Assembly (NCBI GenBank): GCA_947652115.1
Contig: OX393573.1
Coordinates: forward strand, 6,941,434 to 7,005,433
Length of the DNA stretch: 64,000 nucleotides
DNA from: Blastomussa wellsi
Taxonomy: Eukaryota; Cnidaria; Anthozoa; Scleractinia; Plerogyridae
Direction: 5' to 3'
Shown: positions 11,902-24,100 of the stretch, piece by piece
How positions within the stretch are numbered: position 1 is the stretch's first letter
Layout: every line of letters starts with the position of its first letter
Notes under the pieces: generated by a model
Databases searched by the model: none
The model's input: the letters and a program-made list of their open reading frames with translations, nothing else
What the model was told of the DNA's origin: nothing
Translations under genes and position numbers: made by a program

Positions 11902-12155
11902 GATCTCTGGTAAACTGAACCAGTTTCTCCTAAACTCCAAACAACTGTTAACACCTGCATTAGAACAACACATAGCAATTACCTGAAGTCTGCTGAAGAA
12001 AGTTTGACAACAATGACAATATGTGCAAACAGAACTGGACACCAGTTCTTCTCGGTCTCGTCACGAAATCTTGTGATGTTGTCACGCGATCCGCCATCTT
12101 GGAATGGCTGCGATGGAAAATTGAGGTGAGGGGACTTCAGTTCATTTTTAGCGCA
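11902..12155. promoter_or_regulatory. Putative bidirectional promoter, JmjC (-) and ACOX1 (+)
   Basis: Only 254 bp separate the two outward-facing start codons, so both 5' UTRs and core promoters must lie here or overlap the first exons. No TATA box is evident. GCCATCTTG at 12093-12101 matches the metazoan YY1-type element often found at TATA-less start sites. The sequence around it is richer in CpG than the introns. That a single shared promoter serves both genes is an inference. Confidence 0.5.
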
Positions 12156-15100
12156 ATGAAGTCTTCTGCTACCAAAGTGAATCCTGACTTAGCAAAAGAA
12201 CGAGGAAAAGCTTCATTTAACACAACAGAGCTTACCTACTTGCTCCATGGAGGACGATGGAAAACAGAGAGAAAAAGATTCTTGGGTAGGTAAAGTTGCA
12301 TAATTTTGTACTGTAATATTTTTTTTGACCTCTTAAGATACCTTAGGATCAGTCTCTTTTTAATTATTGCCCGAATTTCTCAAGAAATAGAGGTCGGTAA
12401 GTCTTTGACCTTTGATACTTTTAACCCACATTGTTACATATCGCAATAGACCCCAAAGGACTGGCACTAATATGTAAATTATTCACCTGCACTTAATATG
12501 CACATCGGCACTTGGCACTTGGCACTTCGCACATGGACAACGGTTCGTACAGACATCGTTGTAAAGCAAGCAAGGATTAAAGATAAACAAGATTGAATCC
12601 GACTCTTTATTACATGGTGGCAGCGAAATATGGCAGCAGCTACGTCCTTCGCCTCACCTCAAATGAACTGGGACGCTCCGGACGTAATATCTGCGTTTGG
12701 ACGATTCAAACAGAAATGTCAGCTCATGTTTACAAGCGTGCTCAAAGACGCCGACGACGAAGAGAAAGTGAGCTACATTCTACTCTGGTCAGGAGAAAAA
12801 GGGCTGGATATGTACAACAGCTGGACTTTTGCGAAACAAGAAAACAAGGAAAAACCCGAAATCATCTTCGCGAAGTTCGAGAATCAATTGGAACCGAAAA
12901 CAAGCCATCGAATTCACAGATACAAACTACAAGAAATGCGACAACAATCGAGCGAGCCCGTCGATGATTTCATCTCAAGAATCAAAAACCTAGCAGCAAG
13001 ATGTCAATTTCGAGATACCATCGAAGTCGAAGACAGAGTGCTAGACCAGCTCATCTATGGATCAAGAAACCCCGACGTTCAAAAAGCTCTCATAAGCCGA
13101 GACAAAACGCTAACCCTCGTAGCCGCAATCGATATAGCACGCAGCCACGAGGCCACAAGCAAACACATGAAAACGCTGGTTGAACACACTAAAACGTCTG
13201 AAGAAGACAAGAGCATCTACGCGATTCAGAGAGAACAACAAAGGGAATTCTGTAACAACTGTGGCAAACAACACCCGAAACATCCGCGAAATAAATGTCC
13301 AGCCTACGGCACAACATGCTTAAAATGTGGAAAAGCTAATCATTGGAAATCTGTTTGCAGATCCAGCAAACGAAAACAAGACACTCAAGAAACCAAGCCG
13401 ACCTTCAAGAAATCCATCCACGCTATCGAAGATGATTCCCATGACAATGATGATGAAATTCTTACAATCAGTACCATTGAAATAAATGCCATGGAAGGTG
13501 TTTCCGACGACACGCGCGATGAAGCCTTCGCAACACTTGAGATATGTCAGCCTGAAAGAAAGCGAAAAATTAACCTCCAATGCAAGGTAGACACAGGAGC
13601 ACAAAGCAACGTATTACCCGTCAGATTGCTTCGCATAATTGCTCCAGAGAAGTTTGACGCCAAGGGTAACCCTAAACCCGAAGCCCTGGAAAAGAACGAA
13701 ACCATCCTTTCAGCATACGGGGGCTCCATAATCAAGCAGCTTGGCACCATTGATATACCCTGTAACTACAAAGACAAGAAGGTCAATTGCAGGTTTTACG
13801 TTACGGACACCACTGGGCCAGCTATTCTCGGCTTAAGAGCCTGTACAGCACTGAAACTAGTCTCGCTACACTGCGTTCTCAAAACAAGCCAATCGACCCA
13901 AACTGGATCAACCACCAGCCCCAATGGCCCAGATCAACAATCGAAGTACATTAAAAGCCAAGTACCACTAACAGGACGCCCTCCAATAAGAAACAAGCAG
14001 GAACTGATGGAAATGTACCCTGAATGTTTCAATGGCACCGTCGGATGTTTTGAAGATTACGTGTACCATATCACACTCGACCCCGAAGTACCACCAGTGG
14101 TCCACGCCCCCCGGAAAGTGCCAATTGAACTAAAGGAGAAATTAAAAGCTGAACTGGAAGAAATGGAGTGCAAAGGTATAATCGCGAAAGTCACACAGCC
14201 AACAGACTGGGTGAACTCATTAGTTATCAGAGAGAAAGAAAATGGGCGACTTCGATTATGCCTCGATCCCAAAGACCTGAACAAAGCCATTAAAAGAGAA
14301 CACCATCCGATCCCCACCTTGGAGGAAATCACACCTAACTTAACGGGAGCGAATTTGTTCAGCAAGCTTGATGCTCGCAATGGTTACTGGAATGTTAAAC
14401 TGGATGACGAATCCTCGTACTTAACAACCTTCAATACACCATTGGGCCGATTCCGGTTCCTTAGAATGCCATTTGGCCTACGCATGAGTCAAGACATCTT
14501 CCAATTCAAGATTGATGAAACATACCGTGATTGTCAAGGTGCCATCGGCATAGCAGACGACATCACCGTATACGGAAAGAATGACAAAGAGCATGACCTG
14601 CACCTACATGAAACCATGGAACGCACCAGGAAAGCCGGCATCAAGCTCAATGACGAAAAGTGCGTTATCAAGACAAAAGAATGCAACTTCTTTGGCATGC
14701 TTTACACACCAGATGGGGTTAAGCCCAGCCCAGACAAAATCAAAGCCATCGAACAGCTGGAACCACCCAAAGACAAAAAAGAGCTACACACCTTCTTGGG
14801 GATGGCAACCTATATGAGCTCGTTTATCCCAAAGTTAGCTGATCACACTGCGCCTTTAAGAGACCTCCTTAAGGAGAACGTTGACTTTGTATGGAATCCA
14901 TCACACTCGAGAGCCTTTGAAAAAGTGAAGTCATTGATATGTTCTGCAACCACCTTGGCGTACTATGACAGAAAGGAACCAGTTGTTCTCCACGTTGATG
15001 CATCAATTAAGGGCCTTGGTGCAGCCTTATTCCAGAACAACAGACCGATAGCATTTGCATCAAAAGCACTGACACCCGCCGAGACCCGCTATGCCAACAT

Positions 15101-18100
15101 CGAACGAGAACTGTTAGCAGTAGTCTACGGATGTGAAAAATTCCACTCCTACCTCTATGGAAGATCATTTGTGGTGAAAAGTGACCATCGCCCCCTAGAG
15201 CAAATCCACAAGAAGAATCTCATGCAAGCACCTCCACGCCTTCAAAGAATGCTGTTGCGTCTACAGCCTTATGACTGCGTCATCAAATACACCCCTGGAA
15301 GAGAAATGGTCACAGCCGACGCCCTATCACGTCTCTCACCAATGGATAAATTTGAAGTACCAGAAATGAATGTAAAAGTTCATCACCTAATCAGAATCAC
15401 CCCAGCTTTTATTACATGGTGGCAGCGAAATATGGCAGCAGCTACGTCCTTCGCCTCACCTCAAATGAACTGGGACGCTCCGGACGTAATATCTGCGTTT
15501 GGACGATTCAAACAGAAATGTCAGCTCATGTTTACAAGCGTGCTCAAAGACGCCGACGACGAAGAGAAAGTGAGCTACATTCTACTCTGGTCAGGAGAAA
15601 AAGGGCTGGATATGTACAACAGCTGGACTTTTGCGAAACAAGAAAACAAGAAAAAACCCGAAATCATCTTCGCGAAGTTCGAGAATCAATTGGAACCGAA
15701 AACAAGCCATCGAATTCACAGATACAAACTACAAGAAATGCGACAACAATCGAGCGAGCCCGTCGATGATTTCATCTCAAGAATCAAAAACCTAGCAGCA
15801 AGATGTCAATTTCGAGATACCATCGAAGTCGAAGACAGAGTGCTAGACCAGCTCATCTATGGATCAAGAAACCCCGACGTTCAAAAAGCTCTCATAAGCC
15901 GAGACAAAACGCTAACCCTCGCAGCCGCAATCGATATAGCACGCAGCCACGAGGCCACAAGCAAACACATGAAAACGCTGGTTGAACACACTAAAACGTC
16001 TGAAGAAGACAAGAGCATCTACGCGATTCAGAGAGAACAACAAAGGGAATTCTGTAACAACTGTGGCAAACAACACCCGAAACATCCGCGAAATAAATGT
16101 CCAGCCTACGGCACAACATGCTTAAAATGTGGAAAAGCTAATCATTGGAAATCTGTTTGCAGATCCAGCAAACGAAAACAAGACACTCAAGAAACCAAGC
16201 CGACCTTCAAGAAATCCATCCACGCTATCGAAGATGATTCCCATGACAATGATGATGAAATTCTTACAATCAGTACCATTGAAATAAATGCCATGGAAGG
16301 TGTTTCCGACGACACGCGCGATGAAGCCTTCGCAACACTTGAGATATGTCAGCCTGAAAGAAAGCGAAAAATTAACCTCCAATGCAAGGTAGACACAGGA
16401 GCACAAAGCAACGTATTACCCGTCAGATTGCTTCGCATAATTGCTCCAGAGAAGTTTGACGCCAAGGGTAACCCTAAACCCGAAGCCCTGGAAAAGAACG
16501 AAACCATCCTTTCAGCATACGGGGGCTCCATAATCAAGCAGCTTGGCACCATTGATATACCCTGTAACTACAAAGACAAGAAGGTCAATTGCAGGTTTTA
16601 CGTTACGGACACCACTGGGCCAGCTATTCTCGGCTTAAGAGCCTGTACAGCACTGAAACTAGTCTCGCTACATTGCGTTCTCAAAACAAGCCAATCGACC
16701 CAAACTGGATCAACCACCAGCCCCAATGGCCCAGATCAACAATCGAAGTACATTAAAAGCCAAGTACCACTAACAGGACGCCCTCCAATAAGAAACAAGC
16801 AGGAACTGATGGAAATGTACCCTGAATGTTTCAATGGCACCGTCGGATGTTTTGAAGATTACGTGTACCATATCACACTCGACCCCGAAGTACCACCAGT
16901 GGTCCACGCCCCCCGGAAAGTGCCAATTGAACTAAAGGAGAAATTAAAAGCTGAACTGGAAGAAATGGAGTGCAAAGGTATAATCGCGAAAGTCACACAG
17001 CCAACAGACTGGGTGAACTCATTAGTTATCAGAGAGAAAGGAAATGGGCGACTTCGATTATGCCTCGATCCCAAAGACCTGAACAAAGCCATTAAAAGAG
17101 AACACCATCCGATCCCCACCTTGGAGGAAATCACACCTAACTTAACGGGAGCGAATTTGTTCAGCAAGCTTGATGCTCGCAATGGTTACTGGAATGTTAA
17201 ACTGGATGACGAATCCTCGTACTTAACAACCTTCAATACACCATTGGGCCGATTCCGGTTCCTTAGAATGCCATTTGGCCTACGCATGAGTCAAGACATC
17301 TTCCAATTCAAGATTGATGAAACATACCGTGATTGTCAAGGTGCCATCGGCATAGCAGACGACATCACCGTATACGGAAAGAATGACAAAGAGCATGACC
17401 TGCACCTACATGAAACCATGGAACGCACCAGGAAAGCCGGCATCAAGCTTAATGACGAAAAGTGCGTTATCAAGACAAAAGAATGCAACTTCTTTGGCAT
17501 GCTTTACACACCAGATGGGGTTAAGCCCAGCCCAGACAAAATCAAAGCCATCGAACAGCTGGAACCACCCAAAGACAAAAAAGAGCTACACACCTTCTTG
17601 GGGATGGCAACCTATATGAGCTCGTTTATCCCAAAGTTAGCTGATCACACTGCGCCTTTAAGAGACCTCCTTAAGGAGAACGTTGACTTTGTATGGAATC
17701 CATCACACTCGAGAGCCTTTGAAAAAGTGAAGTCATTGATATGTTCTGCAACCACCTTGGCGTACTATGACAGAAAGGAACCAGTTGTTCTCCACGTTGA
17801 TGCATCAATTAAGGGCCTTGGTGCAGCCTTATTCCAGAACAACAGACCGATAGCATTTGCATCAAAAGCACTGACACCCGCCGAGACCCGCTATGCCAAC
17901 ATCGAACGAGAACTGTTAGCAGTAGTCTACGGATGTGAAAAATTCCACTCCTACCTCTATGGAAGATCATTTGTGGTGAAAAGTGACCATCGCCCCCTAG
18001 AGCAAATCCACAAGAAGAATCTCATGCAAGCACCTCCACGCCTTCAAAGAATGCTGTTGCGTCTACAGCCTTATGACTGCGTCATCAAATACACCCCTGG

Positions 18101-21100
18101 AAGAGAAATGGTCACAGCCGACGCCCTATCACGTCTCTCACCAATGGATAAATTTGAAGTACCAGAAATGAATGTAAAAGTTCATCACCTAATCAGAATC
18201 ACCCCAGCTAAAATGCAAGAGTTCAAAGAGGAGACTGCAAAAGATGAAACCCTGCAGCTGTTATCCCGCCAAGTGACACAAGGCTGGCCAGACAGTGTGA
18301 AGAAAGTTGATCCCACAATAAATCCATACTGGGCGTTGCGAGATGACATCTCGGTAGAAGATGGATTAGTGCTTCTTGGAAGCCGAGTGATAGTTCCAGA
18401 ATCCCTGAGAGGCAACATTCTTCAGCAAATCCATGGAGGACATCTCGGGATAGAAAAATGCAAGCTGCGAGCCAAATCGTGTGTTTATTGGCCAAACATT
18501 TACAATGAAATCGAAAACCTGGTCACCTCATGCAGTGTATGCCAGAAGTACCACAACTCCCAGCAGAAAGAACCTATGATATCGTCAGAGATCCCCTCAA
18601 GACCATGGCAAATTGTGAGCGCAGATCTGTTCTACGTTCAACAGTCGTGGTTTCTTCTAGTCGTCGACTACTATTCCAAATTCCCGTTCGTCAGGAAGCT
18701 CCACAACCTCACAGCTAGAGCCGTTGCTAAGGAGATGAAAACGCTGTTCGCAGAGAATGGAATTCCAAGAACATTACAATGCGATAATGGTACCCAATTT
18801 ACTTCCGCAGAGTTCAAACAACTGGCAGACCAATACGGCTTTGAGATTGTGACATCTTCCCCCCACTATCCACGTGGCCATGGATTTGTCGAACGGCAAG
18901 TCCAAACAGTTAAGAAGACCATTCTCAAATGCAAAGAAGCCAATGAAGACATAGATCTGGCCCTGCTAGCACTACGAACAACGCCACTAAGCTCAACTGT
19001 AGCGTCGCCAGCTGAACTCTTGAACAGTCGAATGTTCAAATCTACACTCCCAGGAAAGATTTACCCGGCAAAAGACCAAGAAGAATTCAGGGAGTGGCTT
19101 AAGGCGAAACAGGACACCCAAAGCCGCTATTACAACAGGCACACCAAAGAACTTCCTGAACTACACAAGGGTCAAGCCATTTATCTACAAGACCCCGTGA
19201 GAAAAACATGGAACCCAGCCCGAGTTATAGATCAAGGAGAAATACCTCGTTCATATATTGTCGAAACGGAAACCGGAGCGCAACTCCAAAGAAACAGGAT
19301 TCACCTCAGACCAAACAACGGGTCCATCAACTCAACAAACAACTCGTCAAACAGGACCCCACAAGGGAACACAACCACACCCAGAGTCCAAACGCCACTA
19401 TCGCAATAGACCCCAAAGGACTGGCACTAATATGTAAATTATTCACCTGCACTTAATATGCACATCGGCACTTGGCACTTGGCACTTCGCACATGGACAA
19501 CGGTTCGTACAGACATCGTTGTAAAGCAAGCAAGGATTAAAGATAAACAAGATTGAATCCGACTCTTTATTACATGGTGGCAGCGGTGGGATCCGAACCC
19601 ACGCCTCCGAAGAGGCGACTGCAAAAGATGAAACCCTGCAGCTGTTATCCCGCCAAGTGACACAAGGCTGGCCAGACAGTGTGAAGAAAGTTGATCCCAC
19701 AATAAATCCATACTGGGCGTTGCGAGATGACATCTCGGTAGAAGATGGATTAGTGCTTCTTGGAAGCCGAGTGATAGTTCCAGAATCCTTGAGAGGCAAC
19801 ATTCTTCAGCAAATCCATGGAGGACATCTCGGGATAGAAAAATGCAAGCTGCGAGCCAAATCGTGTGTTTATTGGCCAAACATTTACAATGAAATCGAAA
19901 ACCTGGTCACCTCATGCAGTGTATGCCAGAAGTACCACAACTCCCAGCAGAAAGAACCTATGATATCGTCAGAGATCCCCTCAAGACCATGGCAAATTGT
20001 GAGCGCAGATCTGTTCTACGTTCAACAGTCGTGGTTTCTTCTAGTCGTCGACTACTATTCCAAATTCCCGTTCGTCAGGAAGCTCCACAACCTCACAGCT
20101 AGAGCCGTTGCTAAGGAGATGAAAACGCTGTTCGCAGAAAATGGAATTCCAAGAACATTACAATGCGATAATGGTACCCAATTTACTTCCGCAGAGTTCA
20201 AACAACTGGCAGACCAATACGGCTTTGAGATTGTGACATCTTCCCCCCACTATCCACGTGGCCATGGATTTGTCGAACGGCAAGTCCAAACAGTTAAGAA
20301 GACCATTCTCAAATGCAAAGAAGCCAATGAAGACATAGATCTGGCCCTGCTAGCACTACGAACAACGCCACTAAGCTCAACTGTAGCGTCGCCAGCTGAA
20401 CTCTTGAACAGTCGAATGTTCAAATCTACACTCCCAGGAAAGATTTACCCGGCAAAAGACCAAGAAGAATTCAGGGAGTGGCTTAAGGCGAAACAGGACA
20501 CCCAAAGCCGCTATTACAACAGGCACACCAAAGAACTTCCTGAACTACACAAGGGTCAAGCCATTTATCTACAAGACCCCGTGAGAAAAACATGGAACCC
20601 AGCCCGAGTTATAGATCAAGGAGAAATACCTCGTTCATATATTGTCGAAACGGAAACCGGAGCGCAACTCCAAAGAAACAGGATTCACCTCAGACCAAAC
20701 AACGGGTCCATCAACCCAACAAACAACTCGTCAAACAGGACCCCACAAGGGAACACAACCACACCCAGAGTCCAAACGCCTCCCAACATTGATATACAAA
20801 GCCCTGCCTCAGTAGAATCGGAACAGGGTCCAAGGAAATCTCGCTCAGGCCGTGAAATCCGACCACCGGAAAGACTTAACTTGTGACTGCTATCTAATTA
20901 AACACTTGTGAGATATACGAATGGAAAACAGCCAATTGTGCCTCATTGATCGTTGTTTATACATGTCTATAGATAAGATGTTCAAGACCTGAATTGAGAT
21001 CAGAATGACTATTTATTTATTTATTTATTTTTTTAATATAAACATTGCTTAACAGAAGGGGATGTTACATATCGCAATAGACCCCAAAGGACTGGCACTA

Positions 21101-24100
21101 ATATGTAAATTATTCACCTGCACTTAATATGCACATCGGCACTTGGCACTTGGCACTTCGCACATGGACAACGGTTCGTACAGACATCGTTGTAAAGCAA
21201 GCAAGGATTAAAGATAAACAAGATTGAATCCGACTCTTTATTACACACATTAAACCTGCATGCGAGTTAATTTCTTTGCCGCTTTGATAATGTGTATATA
21301 AATTCCTTTTATAATCCGAACCCTCCCTATCCATGAGGTCCATCAGAATTCGACTGGAAGGAATCTTTTTTCAAAGACACCGACAAAAAAGTGAAGAGGT
21401 AGGAAAGATTTTTTTCAATGGGTTCCAACAAAAAATCCGACTACTAGGAATCTACTCATCCATATGGCACGTCCCAGATCATAGCAACTGTACAGAATTC
21501 TTTGCTGTACCTCATTTTCATGAGTCGGTACCTTTTGTAGAACGAGGAATAACACGATAGACGCTATCCTTATTCAGTGACGAATGATCATACTACTAAC
21601 TATGCAAGGACCTTACAGTGACCCTCAACTCCCTTCACGACTCGTAAAGCTTTAAGTGCGGGGATACAAATGTAGAGGCATTCTCTTCCCCAGAGGCCAC
21701 GATCCTTTTGGTCAGCACCATGAATCACGACCTCTGGCCGTCTCCAAAACCGGAAGTCTTCAAATCACGGACTCATTGTCGAATCTGACAATTCTGATTG
21801 GCTGAAAACTACATAACCAGTACTCTGCGCATGCTCACAAGCTGGGGGTGGCCAGAGGTCTCGATTCCTTGGTGCTGACCAAAAGGATCGCGGCCTCTGG
21901 GGACGAGAATGATGTAGTGGTTACTGTCAACAAAATCTGGCCAAATTTTCCAAATTTCGTTTTTTTTATAAACATTTAGAAGAAGCCTTTAAGTTTAATT
22001 TGTCGAAACAAAAATTGCAAAATATTAAAAGGAAGACAATTTACATTACAGCAAGAGCTTTTTGAGGATATTGGTAACGAATAGCGAAAGGTATCATAAT
22101 CCCATGGTTTCCAGTGGAGTGTTCATACTTTGTTTTACATCACGCGTTTGTGTCGTAAAATGAGGAAACTTACCAGCTTCATGAAATGCTCAACAAGAAA
22201 GGTCTCCTTTGTTAAAATCAAAGAAAAAGCCCGAACCAAAGAGAGCGAAGGTGGAAGAATAATTTTAAATTTGACGAAGAAAGTCATCAATCTGACCTTG
22301 CCGCTAGTGACAAAGGTTCTTGGTTCTTGCATACCTCCACGCGAGGTTTCTCACAAAGAAGTTGCCATCAAAAAGGGATTTCTGTTAATTAAACAGCAAA
22401 ACTAACACAGCAGAAACTATTAAACACAAAACAGAAAGCATTTTGTCAAGAAAAGGTTTCTGTGTCCATTGGTGGCTGAAACTACTGCTTGTTTCAGGTA
22501 AATTCCAGCTTTGTTCACATTAGTGTCCATTCATCCTTGCACACTCTTTTTTTCATTTCAATGTACTCCCTTTTGCTGACAATCCTTTTCGCTTCAACTT
22601 CGCTTTCCCCATAGTTTGATGTTGTATTTTATCAGAAAGATCGCAAAATAACCACGCAAAATCAATGGACTTAGTTGATGAGTGGCAGCATGCCCTTTGG
22701 GGAAAAGAATGAATTTTCCCTAATGGGGGGGGAGGGACTCCCATCCCCTAGTTATAAAATAATTTAAAATGACGGGTGCTCGTCGTACCTTTTGGGGGGT
22801 AAAATTGATGGATTGGTACTACTGCTTGGGTACTTTAACCTGAAATTACCACCACTAGAGTTGTCACGGTACCTTTTAAGGTGTTGAGCCAAGAAATGAC
22901 AACGGATTTTTATTTGAAATTTTCATTGAAATGTTGTACCTTTTAGGGTTGAAAATGTGGGGGACCATGCCCACTATTTTTTTTTTTTTTCTAGTAGAAA
23001 ATTTTGATGCTGGGTATTTTTTTTTTTTTTGAGGGGGGGAGGATTTCAAGGTCACGTGTTTTGGGGGGTTTGCAATATGAAGCTCTGTCTGACCCCTGTC
23101 ATGTATACTGTGTGAGCTAATTAGTTTTAAAATTCAAGCCTTGCTTTTCAGCTTATGGCTGGAAAAAAGGGCAAAAAAAATGGTGCATAAAAGAACAAGG
23201 GGACAAGTAAAAAATAAAGATCACCCATGCAAAGAAGCATTGCAAAGGAAAATTAATTTTGTGAAAATTATCAAATAGCTGGCCAGACTGAGTTGCAAAT
23301 CTTATGCCAATTGAACAGAACAAGTCAACTTGTGTCTTAAGTACCTGCTTGTTAGCTTGCAGCTCCCTAGAGTCCAGTAATTGATTTTACTTGCGTCCCA
23401 GGCCAAGAATTTGGTCAGGATAAACTTTGCATGTTGGCAGAGGTTTTTCACTGTTTGGCCAACAAATGCAAGTGAACAAGAGTCTTCTTAACTTCAACCT
23501 CTGGGAAAAATTTTCCAACTATTTAAATTATAGCACTAAGTTAGCATTTGAAATGGCTACTTTTGTGACTTATCTTCACTTGCACCTGACAAGGAACTAT
23601 ACATGTAATAATCGATAACTGTGTTGCCAGGATTAAAAATGTTCTTTCTTTTGTATATATTTCCTAATCTTTCCTTGTTACTATTTATCTGTAGAGTCAC
23701 TGTTAGTCAAGGATCCTGTGTTTAGTAAGGACGATTCATATGTGCTGGACCGCAAGCATGCCTATGAAAGGAATTTGCAGAAAGGATTACAGATAGTTGA
23801 GCTGGTCAAGAAACATGAAATCACTGATCCAGAGGAGTTGGGCATGCTAGAAAAGTAATTATAAAAAATATTAATACCGTGCATTAAGTACATTTGTGAT
23901 CATGAGCATAAAGTTCAAGAAGTATGAAGATATTCTACAAAGTTATTTCCAATAGGCCATTTCCGAGTTCCCTTGAGCCTCTATTTCGAAGCGAGTTTAA
24001 GGGCGAAAGTTTGGTGATGGTAATTAGTTTTGCTTTCCATATGAATAAAAACTCATTTTCATTACAAAGACTTTGCACTTAGACTCGCCTTGAAATAGAG

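Larger units (their letters stand above)
12432..21245 (+). mobile_element. Rearranged Ty3/gypsy LTR retrotransposon in ACOX1 intron 1
   Basis: One insertion, same orientation as ACOX1, flanked by the 5-bp duplication CACAT (12427-12431 and 21246-21250). Order: 5' LTR 12432-12614; primer site TGGTGGCAGCG directly after it (complement of a tRNA-Leu 3' end); gag to RNase H (12630-15404); a restart from the last LTR bases and primer site (about 15408-15431) with a full gag-pol (15432-19409); an internal LTR lacking its first 7 bases (19399-19574); 40 nt of antisense tRNA-Leu sequence (19575-19614); an integrase copy (to 20886); a purine tract AGAAGGGGA before the 3' LTR (21063-21245). The outer LTRs look identical by eye, so the insertion is young. 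A normal element would have one gag-pol and two LTRs. Confidence 0.92.

Noticed and set aside
13320..17182. Minus-strand ORFs within the retroelement (67-107 codons, occurring twice)
   Set aside because: Antisense shadows of gag-pol codons; they repeat only because the coding copy is duplicated.
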